A DNA stretch of 64,000 bases from JAGOEY01 sp017997515 (GCA_026314275.1 CP111109.1:868001-932000), one strand, 5' to 3'; numbered from the stretch's first letter, positions 1-8,568 are shown. Notes: a model not told the origin generated them from the sequence alone. Made by a program: numbers and translations.

Positions 1-712
1 GCACGTCGGGCACCATCTGGTGTTCGGTCTGCGAGAAGAACTTGCTCACCTCGCCATGGCGGCCTGTGGTCAGGGCGGTGATGTTGTTCTCGGCACCGTC
101 CACCACACCCGCCTGCAGCGCGGGGTAAACCTCACCCCAGGCCATAGGCGTGGGCGATGCACCCAGCGCCTGGATCATCTTGATGGTGGTGGGGCTTTGT
201 TGCACACGGATCTTCATGCCCTTGAGGTCGTCCGGCGTGGTGATGGCCTTCTTGGCGTAGAAGCTGCGCGCACCCGAGTCATAAAAGGTCAGGCCGATGA
301 AACCCCGGCTCTTGCTGGATGCCAGGATGGTGTTGCCCACCGGGCCGTCCACCACCTTGAAGAAATGGCCCTTGTCACGGAACACGAAGGGCAGGTTGAA
401 CACCTTGTATTCGGGCGCAAAAGTTTCCAGCGGGGAGGCGCTGGCCTTGGTCATTTCCAGCACGCCGTTCTGCACCTGCTCCAGCGTTTCGCGCTCGCCA
501 CCCAGGGTGCCGTTGGCAAAAATCTTGACTTCGAGTTCACCGTTGGACTTCTGCTTGGCCAGCTCGGCGAACTTCACCATGGCCAGGTGCACCGGGTGGT
601 TTTCGGCCAGGCCGTGGGCCAGGCGCAGGGTCTCGGCAGCAGAGGCAGCCTGGCTGGCCAGTGCGGCCAAGCCAGTGACGAGGGCGATAGCGCCCAACTT
701 CAGATGTTGCAT
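1..712 (-). CDS. dctP: TRAP transporter solute-binding protein, DctP family (3' end outside window)
   Basis: Periplasmic binding protein of a TRAP transporter, which captures an organic or sugar acid for a DctQM membrane pair; the pair is not in the window. The translation opens with a signal peptide (MQHLKLGAIALVTGLAALAS, cleavage near residue 25, ASAAE) followed by ETLRLAHGLAENHPVH, typical of the mature start. KIRVQQSPT near residue 165 carries the Arg that pairs with the ligand carboxylate in this family, and GVVDGAENNI follows. About 237 codons are present; the C-terminal part runs off the left edge. An AGGAG sits 5 bases ahead of the ATG. It is divergent from a LacI regulator and two operators lie in its promoter region, so it is probably the target of that regulator. 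The ligand cannot be read from sequence. Confidence 0.9.
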   Translation of the reverse strand, partial: MQHLKLGAIALVTGLAALASQAASAAETLRLAHGLAENHPVHLAMVKFAELAKQKSNGELEVKIFANGTLGGERETLEQVQNGVLEMTKASASPLETFAPEYKVFNLPFVFRDKGHFFKVVDGPVGNTILASSKSRGFIGLTFYDSGARSFYAKKAITTPDDLKGMKIRVQQSPTTIKMIQALGASPTPMAWGEVYPALQAGVVDGAENNITALTTGRHGEVSKFFSQTEHQMVPDV

Positions 713-790
713 GTTTGTCTCCTGGAAAAAAGGAAGGTCTCGGGAAAATATCTATGGCGGCGCACAGTGCACTGCGTGACAATTTGATTA

Positions 791-806
791 TGGCAAACGT
801 TTGCCA
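791..806. promoter_or_regulatory. LacI-family operator, perfect palindrome
   Basis: TGGCAAACGTTTGCCA is a perfect 16-bp inverted repeat with a central CG, the usual form of a LacI/GalR-family operator. It lies between the divergent dctP and lacI-type genes and overlaps a possible -10 (CATAAT, minus strand, about 787-792) of dctP. Confidence 0.75.
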
Positions 807-811
807 AACAT

Positions 812-827
812 TGGCAAGCGTTTGCCA
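812..827. promoter_or_regulatory. LacI-family operator, second copy
   Basis: TGGCAAGCGTTTGCCA matches the first operator at 15 of 16 positions. Its centre is 21 bp from that of the first site, two helical turns, so two dimers could bind on the same face of the DNA. Confidence 0.72.
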
Positions 828-867
828 CACTTGTAAGATAGTTATTTTTGGAGTAAGCGTTTTCCCT

Positions 868-1884
868 ATGACGAATTCCCACCGCAGAGGTGTTGGCCCG
901 GTATCGCTGGGGGAAGTTGCGGCCAAGGCAGGGGTTTCGATCTCCACCGTGTCGCGCATCGTGAATGGCGAAACCCGTCGCGCGTCGCCCGAAACGCTGG
1001 CGCGGGTGCAGGAGGCGATCAAGGCAGTGGGCTACCACCCCAACCAGCTGGGCCGCGCGCTGCGCAACCGCGAAAGCCGCCTGGTGGCCATGCTGGCCGC
1101 CAACCTGGACAACCCGGTGATGGCCACCATCGCCGCGTCCACCGAGGCGGCGCTGCGCGAAGCCGGCTACACGATGATTTTGTGCGACACCCACGACCGG
1201 CCCGACCTGCAGGACGACTACCTGAACGCGATGCGCTCGCAGGTGGTGCAAGGTTATGTGATGGTGGCCACCCAGCCCAGCCCCGGCCTGCAGGACTTTG
1301 TGGCGCGTGGCGCGCCGATGGTTTTTGTGAGTCGGCGCAGCCCCTATGGCGACTGTGCGTTTGTGGGGCCCGACAACCTGGCCGCTGGTGCGGCCGCGGC
1401 CGACTACCTGCTGGACCGGGGCATCGCAGCACCAGCGGTGGTGTTTCCGTCGCGGGGCTCGTCCACCACACGTGAACGGGTCAAAGGTTTTTGCGACCGT
1501 GCCGTGGCGTGGGGCCTGGCACCCGGCGACATCCGCCAGGTTGAGGCGCCCGGCATTTCACATCTGGATATTGGTTATGCCGCAGCGGCGCATTTCGCTG
1601 CACACGGTTGGCCACGAGGTGCCATGTGTATCAGTGACCAGGTGGCCTATGGCGTGCACCGACTTGCGCGTGAAAGCGGCATCCACGTGCCGCGCGACTG
1701 TGAGCTGGTGGGCATCGACGGCAACCCCATCAACACCTGGCTGGCGCCCTGGCTCACGTCGGTGGAAATTCCCCACCGGGACTTCGGCCCCCGTGTGGTG
1801 GACCTGATGGTTCGTTTATGGGGCGGCGAGCCACCACGCGAGCATTTGATGCCGCACCGCATGGTGGCTGCGCTGGAAGCCTGA
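868..1884 (+). CDS. LacI-family transcriptional regulator
   Basis: DNA-binding repressor of 338 residues with the LacI/GalR layout. An N-terminal helix-turn-helix (SLGEVAAKAGVSISTVSRIV, about residues 13-32) is followed by the hinge region and a periplasmic-binding-like sugar domain. The domain includes a 'VGIDGNPINTWLAPWLTSV' stretch near the C-terminus that is typical of the effector domain. The start at 868 keeps the HTH at its usual distance from the N-terminus; the reading frame is open further upstream but through the operators. GGAG at 850-853 is rather far for a ribosome site. Divergent from dctP and convergent (21 bp apart) with the Bug-type gene. The effector is unknown; a sugar acid or its catabolite fits the neighbours. 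Confidence 0.92.
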   Translation: MTNSHRRGVGPVSLGEVAAKAGVSISTVSRIVNGETRRASPETLARVQEAIKAVGYHPNQLGRALRNRESRLVAMLAANLDNPVMATIAASTEAALREAGYTMILCDTHDRPDLQDDYLNAMRSQVVQGYVMVATQPSPGLQDFVARGAPMVFVSRRSPYGDCAFVGPDNLAAGAAAADYLLDRGIAAPAVVFPSRGSSTTRERVKGFCDRAVAWGLAPGDIRQVEAPGISHLDIGYAAAAHFAAHGWPRGAMCISDQVAYGVHRLARESGIHVPRDCELVGIDGNPINTWLAPWLTSVEIPHRDFGPRVVDLMVRLWGGEPPREHLMPHRMVAALEA

Positions 1885-1905
1885 CCCGAGGCGTCTGTGG
1901 GGGGC

Positions 1906-2874
1906 TTACTCCGCGCGGATGTTCGCGTCTTCGATGACCTTCTTCCACTTGGCGGCTTCCTTCACCGCGTAGGCGTTGGCTTCTTCGGGGGTGCCGCCGG
2001 CGGGCTTGATGCTCAGAGAGGCCAGCTTGTCCTTGGTCTGCTTTTCGTTGAGCACGAAGTTGAGCGACTTGTTCAGCTTGGCGATCACGTCGGGTGGCGT
2101 GCCAGCGGGAGCCAGTAACGTGTACCAGACCACCATCTCAAAGTCTTTCACACCGGCTTCCGACGCGGTGGGCATGTCGGGAAACATGGGCGAGCGCTGC
2201 GGCGATGTCACGGCCAGCGCACGCAGTTTGTCGGAGGCAATCAGCGGCATGGCCTCAGGTGCCAGGATCAGCATGAAGTCCACCTGGCCGGCCATCAGGT
2301 CCTGCACGGCAGGGGCGCCGCCTTTGTAGGGGATATGCACGGCCTGCACACCTGCCGCCTTCTTGAACAGCTCCGTGGCCAGGTGGTTGGGTGTGCCCTG
2401 CCCTGGCGACGCATAGTTTCTGTTGGGATTGGCCTTCAGGTAGGCCAGAAACTCATCCAGGTTCTTGGCGGGCACAGCGGGGTGCACGGCGATCATGCCC
2501 GGCACATCGGCCACTCGGCCCACGGCGGTCAGCTCCTTGGTGGCGTCGAACGACAGCTTGGGGAACAGCGTGGGGTTGATGGCCTGCGTGGTGAGTGTGG
2601 ACAGCAGCAGCGTGTAGCCATCGGCCGGGGACTTGGCCACCATACCCGCGCCCACCGCCTCTGCAGCGCCGGGGCGGTTGTCCACCACCACGGATTGGCC
2701 CAGGTTCTCAGACAGCCGCTGGCCGATAAAACGCGCCAGCACATCTGTGGTGCCGCCCGGTGCGTAGGGCACCACGATCTTCACCGGCTTGGTGGGAAAG
2801 TCTTGGGCGGCAGCAAAGCTGGCGCAGGCCGAAAGGGCTATCAGTGCAACCATCCGTCGTGTCAGTGTCTTCAT
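1906..2874 (-). CDS. Tripartite tricarboxylate transporter substrate-binding protein (Bug/TctC family)
   Basis: Periplasmic binding protein of 322 residues from the Bug family, which is greatly expanded in Burkholderiales. A signal peptide (cut after SFAAAQ, about residue 24) leads into DFPTKPVKIVVPYAPGG, the conserved mature N-terminus. Other family marks are VVDNRPGAA, SPADGYTLL and HIPYKGGAPAVQDLMAGQVD. The start was placed at MKTLTRRM because the open frame upstream overlaps the preceding oxidoreductase gene. It is the last gene of the glucarate dehydratase operon, 44 bp after the second oxidoreductase. No TctA/TctB membrane genes are nearby, so it probably works with a distant permease or as a sensor. 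The ligand is unknown; an aldaric acid is suggested by context only. Confidence 0.92.
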   Translation of the reverse strand: MKTLTRRMVALIALSACASFAAAQDFPTKPVKIVVPYAPGGTTDVLARFIGQRLSENLGQSVVVDNRPGAAEAVGAGMVAKSPADGYTLLLSTLTTQAINPTLFPKLSFDATKELTAVGRVADVPGMIAVHPAVPAKNLDEFLAYLKANPNRNYASPGQGTPNHLATELFKKAAGVQAVHIPYKGGAPAVQDLMAGQVDFMLILAPEAMPLIASDKLRALAVTSPQRSPMFPDMPTASEAGVKDFEMVVWYTLLAPAGTPPDVIAKLNKSLNFVLNEKQTKDKLASLSIKPAGGTPEEANAYAVKEAAKWKKVIEDANIRAE

Positions 2875-2918
2875 GCTTGTCTCGCTATAGTTAAAAGTGA
2901 CTGAAAGGATGCGGCGAC

Positions 2919-3938
2919 TTACCGCGTCGGGTCTTCTGCTCCAGCGGAGAGAATTTCTTCGATGAGCCGGTGGGTCAGCAGCGCTTCGCGCCCGCTGACC
3001 AAAGGCTCTCGTTGGTGTGTGATGGCGTCCAGAAAGTCCCCGTGCAGCGCAATGTGGGCATCGGGTGCGAAGTCCATGATCGAATCGCCGCTGCCGGTCT
3101 TGGCGTCGCCGTCCACCACCTCGGTGCGCCCGTCGTGGTAATGCACTTGCAAGCCGCCACCGACCAGTGAAACGTGGGCCTGGGTGCACACCAGCTCGAT
3201 CGACTCGGTGCGCCCGGGGTACATGGCGGTTGTGGCCATGAGGTTGCCCGGTGCGCCGTTGCCCAGGGTCAGCAGGGCAGAAACAAAATCCTCGGTTTCC
3301 ATGGTGTGGAGCGCAGTGGTGATGACCTGGGCCGCCACCACCTTGCGCACCCCCACCAGGCTGCGAAACAGGTCGAGCGAGTGGATGGCCTGGGTCAGCA
3401 ACACGCCGCCGCCGTCACGCTCACGGGTGCCGCGCCCCGCCTTGGCGTAATACCCGGCCTGCGAGCGCCACCACGGCACCTGCAGCATGCCGGCCTGCAG
3501 TTCACCCAGTGTTCCACCCGCCATCAATTCACGCAGCCGAACGGCGCCGGGGCGAAAGCGGTGCTGCAGCACCACGCCAAAACACAGCTTGCTGGCCTCT
3601 GCGATACGGACCAGTTCTTCGGCGCGCTCCAGCGACACGTCCAGCGGCTTTTCCACCAGCGTGTGTTTGCCCGCCGCCAGCACCTGCCTGGCAATGGCCA
3701 GGTGGGTGTTGGCGGGTGTGGCCAGCACCACGGCATCCACCGCCGCGTCCGCCAAAACTTCATTCAGGTCGGTGGTGAGGCGGGTGCTGCCGGGCAGCAG
3801 CCTCTGGCGCTGGGGTACACCGCTGCGGCTCACACACCAGCGCCAGTCCACACGGTCTTGCAGCGCGTGCAGGCTGGCGATATGGGGCTCTGACCCGGGG
3901 CCCAGACCCACCAGGGCGATGCCTATTTTTTTCGTCAT
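2919..3938 (-). CDS. Gfo/Idh/MocA-family oxidoreductase
   Basis: NAD(P)-dependent oxidoreductase of 339 residues. A Rossmann fold begins at GIALVGLGPGSEPHIASL (residues 5-22), and the conserved nicotinamide-site motif EKPLDVS lies near residue 107. The C-terminal alpha/beta domain contains the dinucleotide-proximal His region (LTQAIHSLDLF). Members oxidise or reduce sugars, inositols and sugar acids. The start MTKKIG overlaps the stop of the upstream oxidoreductase gene by ATGA, implying translational coupling; the longer open frame lies inside that gene. The role in the glucarate operon is probably oxidation or epimerisation of a sugar acid, but the substrate is not readable. Confidence 0.9.
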   Translation of the reverse strand: MTKKIGIALVGLGPGSEPHIASLHALQDRVDWRWCVSRSGVPQRQRLLPGSTRLTTDLNEVLADAAVDAVVLATPANTHLAIARQVLAAGKHTLVEKPLDVSLERAEELVRIAEASKLCFGVVLQHRFRPGAVRLRELMAGGTLGELQAGMLQVPWWRSQAGYYAKAGRGTRERDGGGVLLTQAIHSLDLFRSLVGVRKVVAAQVITTALHTMETEDFVSALLTLGNGAPGNLMATTAMYPGRTESIELVCTQAHVSLVGGGLQVHYHDGRTEVVDGDAKTGSGDSIMDFAPDAHIALHGDFLDAITHQREPLVSGREALLTHRLIEEILSAGAEDPTR

Positions 3939-4951
3939 GGTTTGCCTTTCAGTGCATAGGCATCGGCGTCGAGTGCCAGCCGGCACACGGTGAAGACATG
4001 GGCGTGCGAGATCGCTGTTTCTGTGCGGTCCTGGATGTCCTGGACCAGCTTGTTGAAGAAGGTGATGGGCTCGCTGGCGCAGTCGATGTAGCGTGTGCCC
4101 TGGCGGTCGCAGAGGAACAGGTGGTCTGTGCCGCCGCGGCCTTCGATGTCCACATATTTGCGCAGCTCGATAGTGCCTTCGGTGCCGGTGATGAACAGCC
4201 GGCCGTCGCCCCAGGTGGGCAGGCCTTCGGGCGTGAACCAGTCCACGCGGATGTAACCGCGCGAGTGGTTGGTCTTCGACTGGAGTGCGACTTCGCCGAA
4301 GTCCTGAAAGTCCGGCCGGGTTGCGCGGCCCAGGTGCCCGATGGCCGCATGGCTGATCTCGGCATCCGTGGAGCGCGTGAGCACCAGGAACTGGTCGATC
4401 TGGTGCGACGCAATATCGACGAGGATGCCGCCGTACTGCGATTTGTCGAAAAACCAGTCCGGGCGGATGGCGGCGTTCAGGCGGTGCGGGCCCATGCCCA
4501 GGGTCTGCACCACCTCGCCAATGGCACCGTCCTCGATCAGCCGGTGCGCCGTTGCGACCGACGGCACGATCATCCGCTCGGAAAAACAGATCGCAAAGCG
4601 CCGCCCCGTCGCCTTGACTGCGGCTTCCACCTGTTGCAGCTGCGTGCGGTCGGTGACGCCGGGTTTGTCGGTCAGCACATCCTTGCCGTGCTGCATGGCC
4701 TGGATGGCGATGCCTGCACGCTCGCAGGGCACGGCCGCCGTCACGATCAGGTCGATGGCCGGGTTCTCATACAGCTCCTGCGCCGTATCGACGGCACGGA
4801 GCTGCGGAAACCGGCTTTGTACGCCCTCCACCACCTTGGGGTCTGACGACGCGGACACATAACCCGCGCAGACCGCGCCCGCGCGCAGCAGCCCCTCGAT
4901 GAGGTGGTAGATATGGCGGTGGTCCGCGCCAACGACTCCGAAAGTGACCAT
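3935..4951 (-). CDS. Gfo/Idh/MocA-family oxidoreductase (second copy, divergent sequence)
   Basis: Second NAD(P)-dependent dehydrogenase-like protein, 338 residues. The Rossmann N-terminus is MVTFGVVGADHRHIYHLIEG, a less canonical glycine pattern than its neighbour. At the position of the family EKP motif it reads DKPGVTD, a conservative Glu to Asp change also found in some subfamilies. The C-terminal part has DIASHQIDQFL, matching the substrate-binding His region. It shares an ATGA overlap with the next gene and starts 63 bp after glucarate dehydratase, so the four genes look like one transcript. The two oxidoreductases are not close duplicates and may form a hetero-pair or act in sequence. 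Confidence 0.88.
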   Translation of the reverse strand: MVTFGVVGADHRHIYHLIEGLLRAGAVCAGYVSASSDPKVVEGVQSRFPQLRAVDTAQELYENPAIDLIVTAAVPCERAGIAIQAMQHGKDVLTDKPGVTDRTQLQQVEAAVKATGRRFAICFSERMIVPSVATAHRLIEDGAIGEVVQTLGMGPHRLNAAIRPDWFFDKSQYGGILVDIASHQIDQFLVLTRSTDAEISHAAIGHLGRATRPDFQDFGEVALQSKTNHSRGYIRVDWFTPEGLPTWGDGRLFITGTEGTIELRKYVDIEGRGGTDHLFLCDRQGTRYIDCASEPITFFNKLVQDIQDRTETAISHAHVFTVCRLALDADAYALKGKP

Positions 4952-5014
4952 GTATTCGGCTCCCTGAATGGGTGTTGAGGGCAGGCGGCCCGGCGGCCGC
5001 CGGGGGCAGGAAAA

Positions 5015-6358
5015 TCAGCGCACCATACAAGGGCTCTTGTTGTTGAACTTCCAGCCGGGGATCAGGTACTGCATGGCTTGCGCATCATCGCGTGCGCCCA
5101 GGCCATGCTGCAGGTACAGCTGGTGGGCCTTTTCAACTTCCGCCATGTCCAGCTCCACACCCAGACCTGGCTTCTTGGGCACCTGCACATAGCCGCCTTC
5201 GATCTTCAGCGGCTCTTTGGTCAGGCGCTGGCCGTCTTGCCAGATCCAGTGCGTGTCGATGGCGGTGACCTTGCCCGGTGCGGCTGCGCCCACATGGGTG
5301 AACATGGCCAGCGAAATGTCGAAGTGGTTGTTGGAATGGGAGCCCCAGGTCAGGCCAAACGCCTGGCACAGCTGCGCCACACGCACCGAGCCGGCCATGG
5401 TCCAGAAATGCGGGTCGGCCAGCGGAATGTCGACCGACTGCAGCGACAGGCTGTGCGCCATCTCGCGCCAGTCCGTGGCGACCATGTTGGTAGCCGTGGG
5501 CAGGCCGGTGGCGCGGCGGAATTCGGCCATCACTTCGCGGCCGCTGAACACGCCTTCAGCACCACACGGGTCTTCCGCATAGGCCACCACGCCGCGCATG
5601 CGCTGGCCCAGGCGAATCGCGTCTTTCAGCAACCAGCCGCCGTTGGGGTCGAGTGTCACGCGGGCTTCGGGGAAGCGTTCATGCAGTGCAATCACGGCAT
5701 CCACTTCCTCGTCGCCACGCAGCACGCCGCCCTTGAGCTTGAAGTCCTGGAAGCCATAACGCTCTTGCGCTGCTTCGGCCAGGCGCACAACGGCCTCGGG
5801 TGTCATGGCTTCTTCGTGGCGCACGCGGAACCAGTCGTTGTCGGCGCCGGGCTCGCTGCGGTAAGGCAGGTCGGTCTTGTTGCGGTCGCCCACATAGAAC
5901 AGGTAACCCAGCATCTGCACCGCGTCGCGCTGCTGGCCGTCGCCCAGCAACGCGGCAACCGGCACATCGAGGTGTTTACCCAGCAGGTCAAGCAGGGCCG
6001 CTTCAGCGGCGGTGACCGCATGGATGGCGATGCGCAGGTCAAACGTCTGCTGGCCGCGCCCGCCACTGTCGCGCTCGGCAAACTGCGTGCGCATGGTGTT
6101 GAGGATGGCGTTGTAGCTGCCAATCGGCTGGCCCACGATGAGTGCGCGCGCGTCTTCCAGCGTTTGGCGGATCTTTTCGCCGCCGGGCACTTCACCCACA
6201 CCCGTGTTGCCTGCGCTGTCGGTCAGCACCAGGATGTTGCGGGTGAAAAACGGGCCATGGGCGCCGCTCAGGTTCATCAACATGCCGTCGTGGCCGGCGA
6301 CGGGAATCACGCGTAATTCGGTGACGCGGGGGGTGGAAGCAGCAGAGGGAGTGGACAT
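5015..6358 (-). CDS. gudD: D-glucarate dehydratase
   Basis: Cytoplasmic enolase-superfamily enzyme that dehydrates D-glucarate (and often L-idarate) to 5-keto-4-deoxy-D-glucarate. The length of 447 residues is close to that of known glucarate dehydratases. Visible features are the N-terminal capping domain (RVTELRVIPVAGHDGML), the KxK base motif in DFKLKGG (about residue 200), the metal ligands in DPNGG and YAEDPCG, and the His region GSHSNNHFDISLAMF with the later Asp in TAIDTHWIWQDG. It is first in the minus-strand operon with two oxidoreductases and a Bug protein. It is divergent from a LacI regulator, with operators on both sides of the intergenic region. Confidence 0.95.
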   Translation of the reverse strand: MSTPSAASTPRVTELRVIPVAGHDGMLMNLSGAHGPFFTRNILVLTDSAGNTGVGEVPGGEKIRQTLEDARALIVGQPIGSYNAILNTMRTQFAERDSGGRGQQTFDLRIAIHAVTAAEAALLDLLGKHLDVPVAALLGDGQQRDAVQMLGYLFYVGDRNKTDLPYRSEPGADNDWFRVRHEEAMTPEAVVRLAEAAQERYGFQDFKLKGGVLRGDEEVDAVIALHERFPEARVTLDPNGGWLLKDAIRLGQRMRGVVAYAEDPCGAEGVFSGREVMAEFRRATGLPTATNMVATDWREMAHSLSLQSVDIPLADPHFWTMAGSVRVAQLCQAFGLTWGSHSNNHFDISLAMFTHVGAAAPGKVTAIDTHWIWQDGQRLTKEPLKIEGGYVQVPKKPGLGVELDMAEVEKAHQLYLQHGLGARDDAQAMQYLIPGWKFNNKSPCMVR

Positions 6359-6401
6359 AAGCAGTGAGGGTCAATGGCTTTATGGTGGTGATATCGAAAA
6401 A

Positions 6402-6415
6402 TGTTATCGATACCA
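6402..6415. promoter_or_regulatory. LacI-family operator upstream of gudD
   Basis: TGTTATCGATACCA is a near-perfect 14-bp palindrome (ideal TGTTATCGATAACA), 44 bp upstream of the gudD start. It is of the same type as the gluconate-repressor (GntR/IdnR) operators of LacI-family proteins. Confidence 0.62.
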
Positions 6416-6521
6416 ATTGGAGACGAGTTTATAACCGCGACACCATCAAAAACAGAGGGTTAACCCTTTTCCAGAGTGGGAAATAAAGTTTAAAACCAGC
6501 CAGAGACCGGTTCAAACAGTC

Positions 6522-6535
6522 TGTTATTGATAACA
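6522..6535. promoter_or_regulatory. LacI-family operator upstream of the second lacI-type gene
   Basis: TGTTATTGATAACA is a 14-bp palindrome matching the site at 6402-6415 at 12 of 14 positions. It sits 40 bp before the regulator gene, which suggests autoregulation as well as a possible loop with the gudD-proximal site about 120 bp away. Confidence 0.65.
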
Positions 6536-6574
6536 TTACTGCCACCCACACCCCTTCCTGAACCCTGCCTTCGC

Positions 6575-7570
6575 ATGTCGCAAACCCTGACCGTCCACGA
6601 TATTGCACGCCTCGCTGGCGTGTCCGCCATGACGGTCTCACGCGCGCTGAACCACCCCGACAAAGTCTCGCCCGCCATGCGCGCCAAGGTGCAGGCCGTG
6701 GTGCAACAGACCGGTTTTGTGCCCAACGGCATGGCCGGGGGGTTGCGCTCCTCCAAAGCCAAACTGGTGGCTGCCGTGCTGCCCACGCTGGTGGGGCCGG
6801 TGTTCCAGGAGACCACCCGCGCGCTCAACGCCGCGCTGGACGCCATGGGTTACCAGCTGATGATTGGCCAGAGTGGGTATGACGTGTCACGCGAGGATTC
6901 GCTGCTTGACGCCATCATCCGCCGCCGCCCGGACGGCATCGTTCTCACCGGCATCATGCACACCCCGGCCGGGCGGCGCCAGCTGCTGGCCTCGGGTATT
7001 CCGGTGGTGGAGACCTGGGACCTGACCCCCACACCCATCGACATGCTGGTGGGGTTCTCCAATGAAGAAATCGGCTCCTCGGTCTGCACCTGGCTGTACC
7101 AGCGCGGCTACCGGCGGCCCGCACTCATCAGCGGCCAGGACACACGCGCCCAGCGCCGCAACGCGAGTTTTCTGCGCCAGGCCCGCAGCCTGGGGCTGGG
7201 CACGGACATCCCCGTCTGCCTGACACCTCCACCCACCACACTGGGCGCAGGCCGCGCCACGCTGGCCGAACTGCTGGCGCGCCCCGGCGGTGTGGATGCC
7301 GTGTTCTGCAGCTCCGATATGCTGGCACTGGGTGTGATGGTCGAAGCCCAGGCGCGGGGCATCCGTGTGCCGGACCAGCTTGGCGTCGTGGGCCTGGGCG
7401 ACCTGGAATTTGCAGCCAACCTGGAGCCCGCACTCACCACAGTGCGGATTGACGGCACACGTATCGGTGAAACCGCCGCACGCTACATCGTGGACCGGGC
7501 CGAGGGCAGAACGGTGGAGCAGCCGATTCTGGACATTGGCTTCTCCATCATCGAGCGCGGGTCGGCCTGA
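6575..7570 (+). CDS. LacI-family transcriptional regulator (gluconate/glucarate type)
   Basis: Repressor of 331 residues. The HTH is VHDIARLAGVSAMTVSRALN (about residues 6-25), followed by the hinge 'GFVPNGMAGGLRSSKAKLV' and an effector domain ending in DLEFAANLEPALTTVRIDG, which resembles the GntR subgroup that binds gluconate-like acids. The start at MSQTLTV puts the HTH at the N-terminus; upstream in-frame codons lie beside the operator. It is divergent from gudD with two TGTTATYGATAMCA sites between, so it most likely controls the glucarate operon and itself. The inducer is probably a sugar acid (inference). Confidence 0.92.
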   Translation: MSQTLTVHDIARLAGVSAMTVSRALNHPDKVSPAMRAKVQAVVQQTGFVPNGMAGGLRSSKAKLVAAVLPTLVGPVFQETTRALNAALDAMGYQLMIGQSGYDVSREDSLLDAIIRRRPDGIVLTGIMHTPAGRRQLLASGIPVVETWDLTPTPIDMLVGFSNEEIGSSVCTWLYQRGYRRPALISGQDTRAQRRNASFLRQARSLGLGTDIPVCLTPPPTTLGAGRATLAELLARPGGVDAVFCSSDMLALGVMVEAQARGIRVPDQLGVVGLGDLEFAANLEPALTTVRIDGTRIGETAARYIVDRAEGRTVEQPILDIGFSIIERGSA

Positions 7571-7626
7571 AGGCCATGGCGTTTGCCCTGTGCAAGGATG
7601 CTGGCGCACACCCCGTATTTTTATGG

Positions 7627-7684
7627 TCAAAATGACCTCTAGCGCCTATTCACAATGCGCCAGAAGCTATTAAATTGATAGCAA
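7627..7684. repeat. Intergenic repeat, family A (AGCTGCT/GCGC type)
   Basis: This stretch carries CTCTAGCGCC, GCGCCAGAAGCTATTAA and TTGATAGCA, the imperfect dyad seen again at 13109, 13599, 30874, 31857, 32127, 33359, 39719 and inside two genes. It lies in the 160-bp gap between convergent genes, which otherwise shows no gene. Confidence 0.6.
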
Positions 7685-7730
7685 TTGATCGACTGCCGGA
7701 ACGGGGAAGCCAGCAAGCACTGCGTTTCGC

Positions 7731-8537
7731 TCAGTCCCACTGCGGCGCGAAGTCTGGGCTGGCAAGACGCTCACCCCGGTCGAGGGTTGCAATCTGCGCC
7801 ATGTCCTGTGTGGTCAGCGTCAGCCCTTGCGCCTGCAGATTGGCCTGCTGGTTGGCACGGCGGGTGGACGATGGAATCACCGCATAACCCTGTTGCAGCG
7901 CCCAAGCGAGCGCCACCTGCGCAGCCGTCACACCGTGGGCGGCGGCGATGGCTTGGAGCACGGGCTCGGTCATCACCTTGCCATAGGCCAGCGGCATGTA
8001 GGCCGTGATGTGGATACCCTGGCTGCGGGCGAAGTCAACCACTTTGCGGTTTTGCAGGAAGGGGTGGATCTCGATCTGCAGCGTGGCAATGCGGCTGGCG
8101 CCCACGGCATCAATGGCCTGCTGCAGATGGGCCACGGTGAAGTTGGACACACCAATGCGGTCGGCCAGGCCCTGTTCCTGGGCATCCGCCAGCGCCTGCA
8201 GGGTCTCGGCCACGGGCACAGCATCACCTGGTGATGGCCAGTGGATCAGCGCCAGGTCCACCCGGCCCAGGCGCAGCCGTTCCAGGCTGGCGCGCAAACT
8301 GGGCACAAGTGTGTCTGCGGTCAGGCTGTCGGTCCAGACCTTGGTGGTCACAAAAATGTCGTCACGCGCCACACCGCTGGCGGCAATGGCCTGGCCGACT
8401 TCGGCTTCGTTGCCGTAAATCTGTGCGGTGTCGATATGGCGGTAACCCACGTCCAGGCCAGTGGCTACGGAGTCGATCACGGTCTGGCCCTGCAGGCGGA
8501 AAGTGCCCAGGCCGAAAGAAGGAATGGAAGCAAACAT
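7731..8537 (-). CDS. dkgB: Aldo/keto reductase, 2,5-diketo-D-gluconate reductase-like
   Basis: NADPH-dependent aldo/keto reductase of 268 residues, the length of the DkgB subfamily. The catalytic set is visible: Asp and Tyr in HIDTAQIYGNE (residues 36-46), Lys in FVTTKVW, and His in LALIHWPSP. The sequence IPSSTRRANQQANL near residue 220 is the NADP-phosphate binding segment. DkgB-type enzymes reduce diketogluconate and methylglyoxal-like aldehydes. It is the second gene of a minus-strand pair, 31 bp after an MFS exporter gene. The pair is divergent from a LysR regulator, so it may respond to reactive carbonyls or to sugar acids. The exact substrate is not readable. Confidence 0.88.
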   Translation of the reverse strand: MFASIPSFGLGTFRLQGQTVIDSVATGLDVGYRHIDTAQIYGNEAEVGQAIAASGVARDDIFVTTKVWTDSLTADTLVPSLRASLERLRLGRVDLALIHWPSPGDAVPVAETLQALADAQEQGLADRIGVSNFTVAHLQQAIDAVGASRIATLQIEIHPFLQNRKVVDFARSQGIHITAYMPLAYGKVMTEPVLQAIAAAHGVTAAQVALAWALQQGYAVIPSSTRRANQQANLQAQGLTLTTQDMAQIATLDRGERLASPDFAPQWD

Positions 8538-8568
8538 GGAGAAAAGTCCTCAGTAAGAAAATAGAAAA

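Noticed and set aside
5078..6316. 412-codon plus-strand frame opposite gudD
   Set aside because: The gudD reading has full family motifs; the opposite frame has none.
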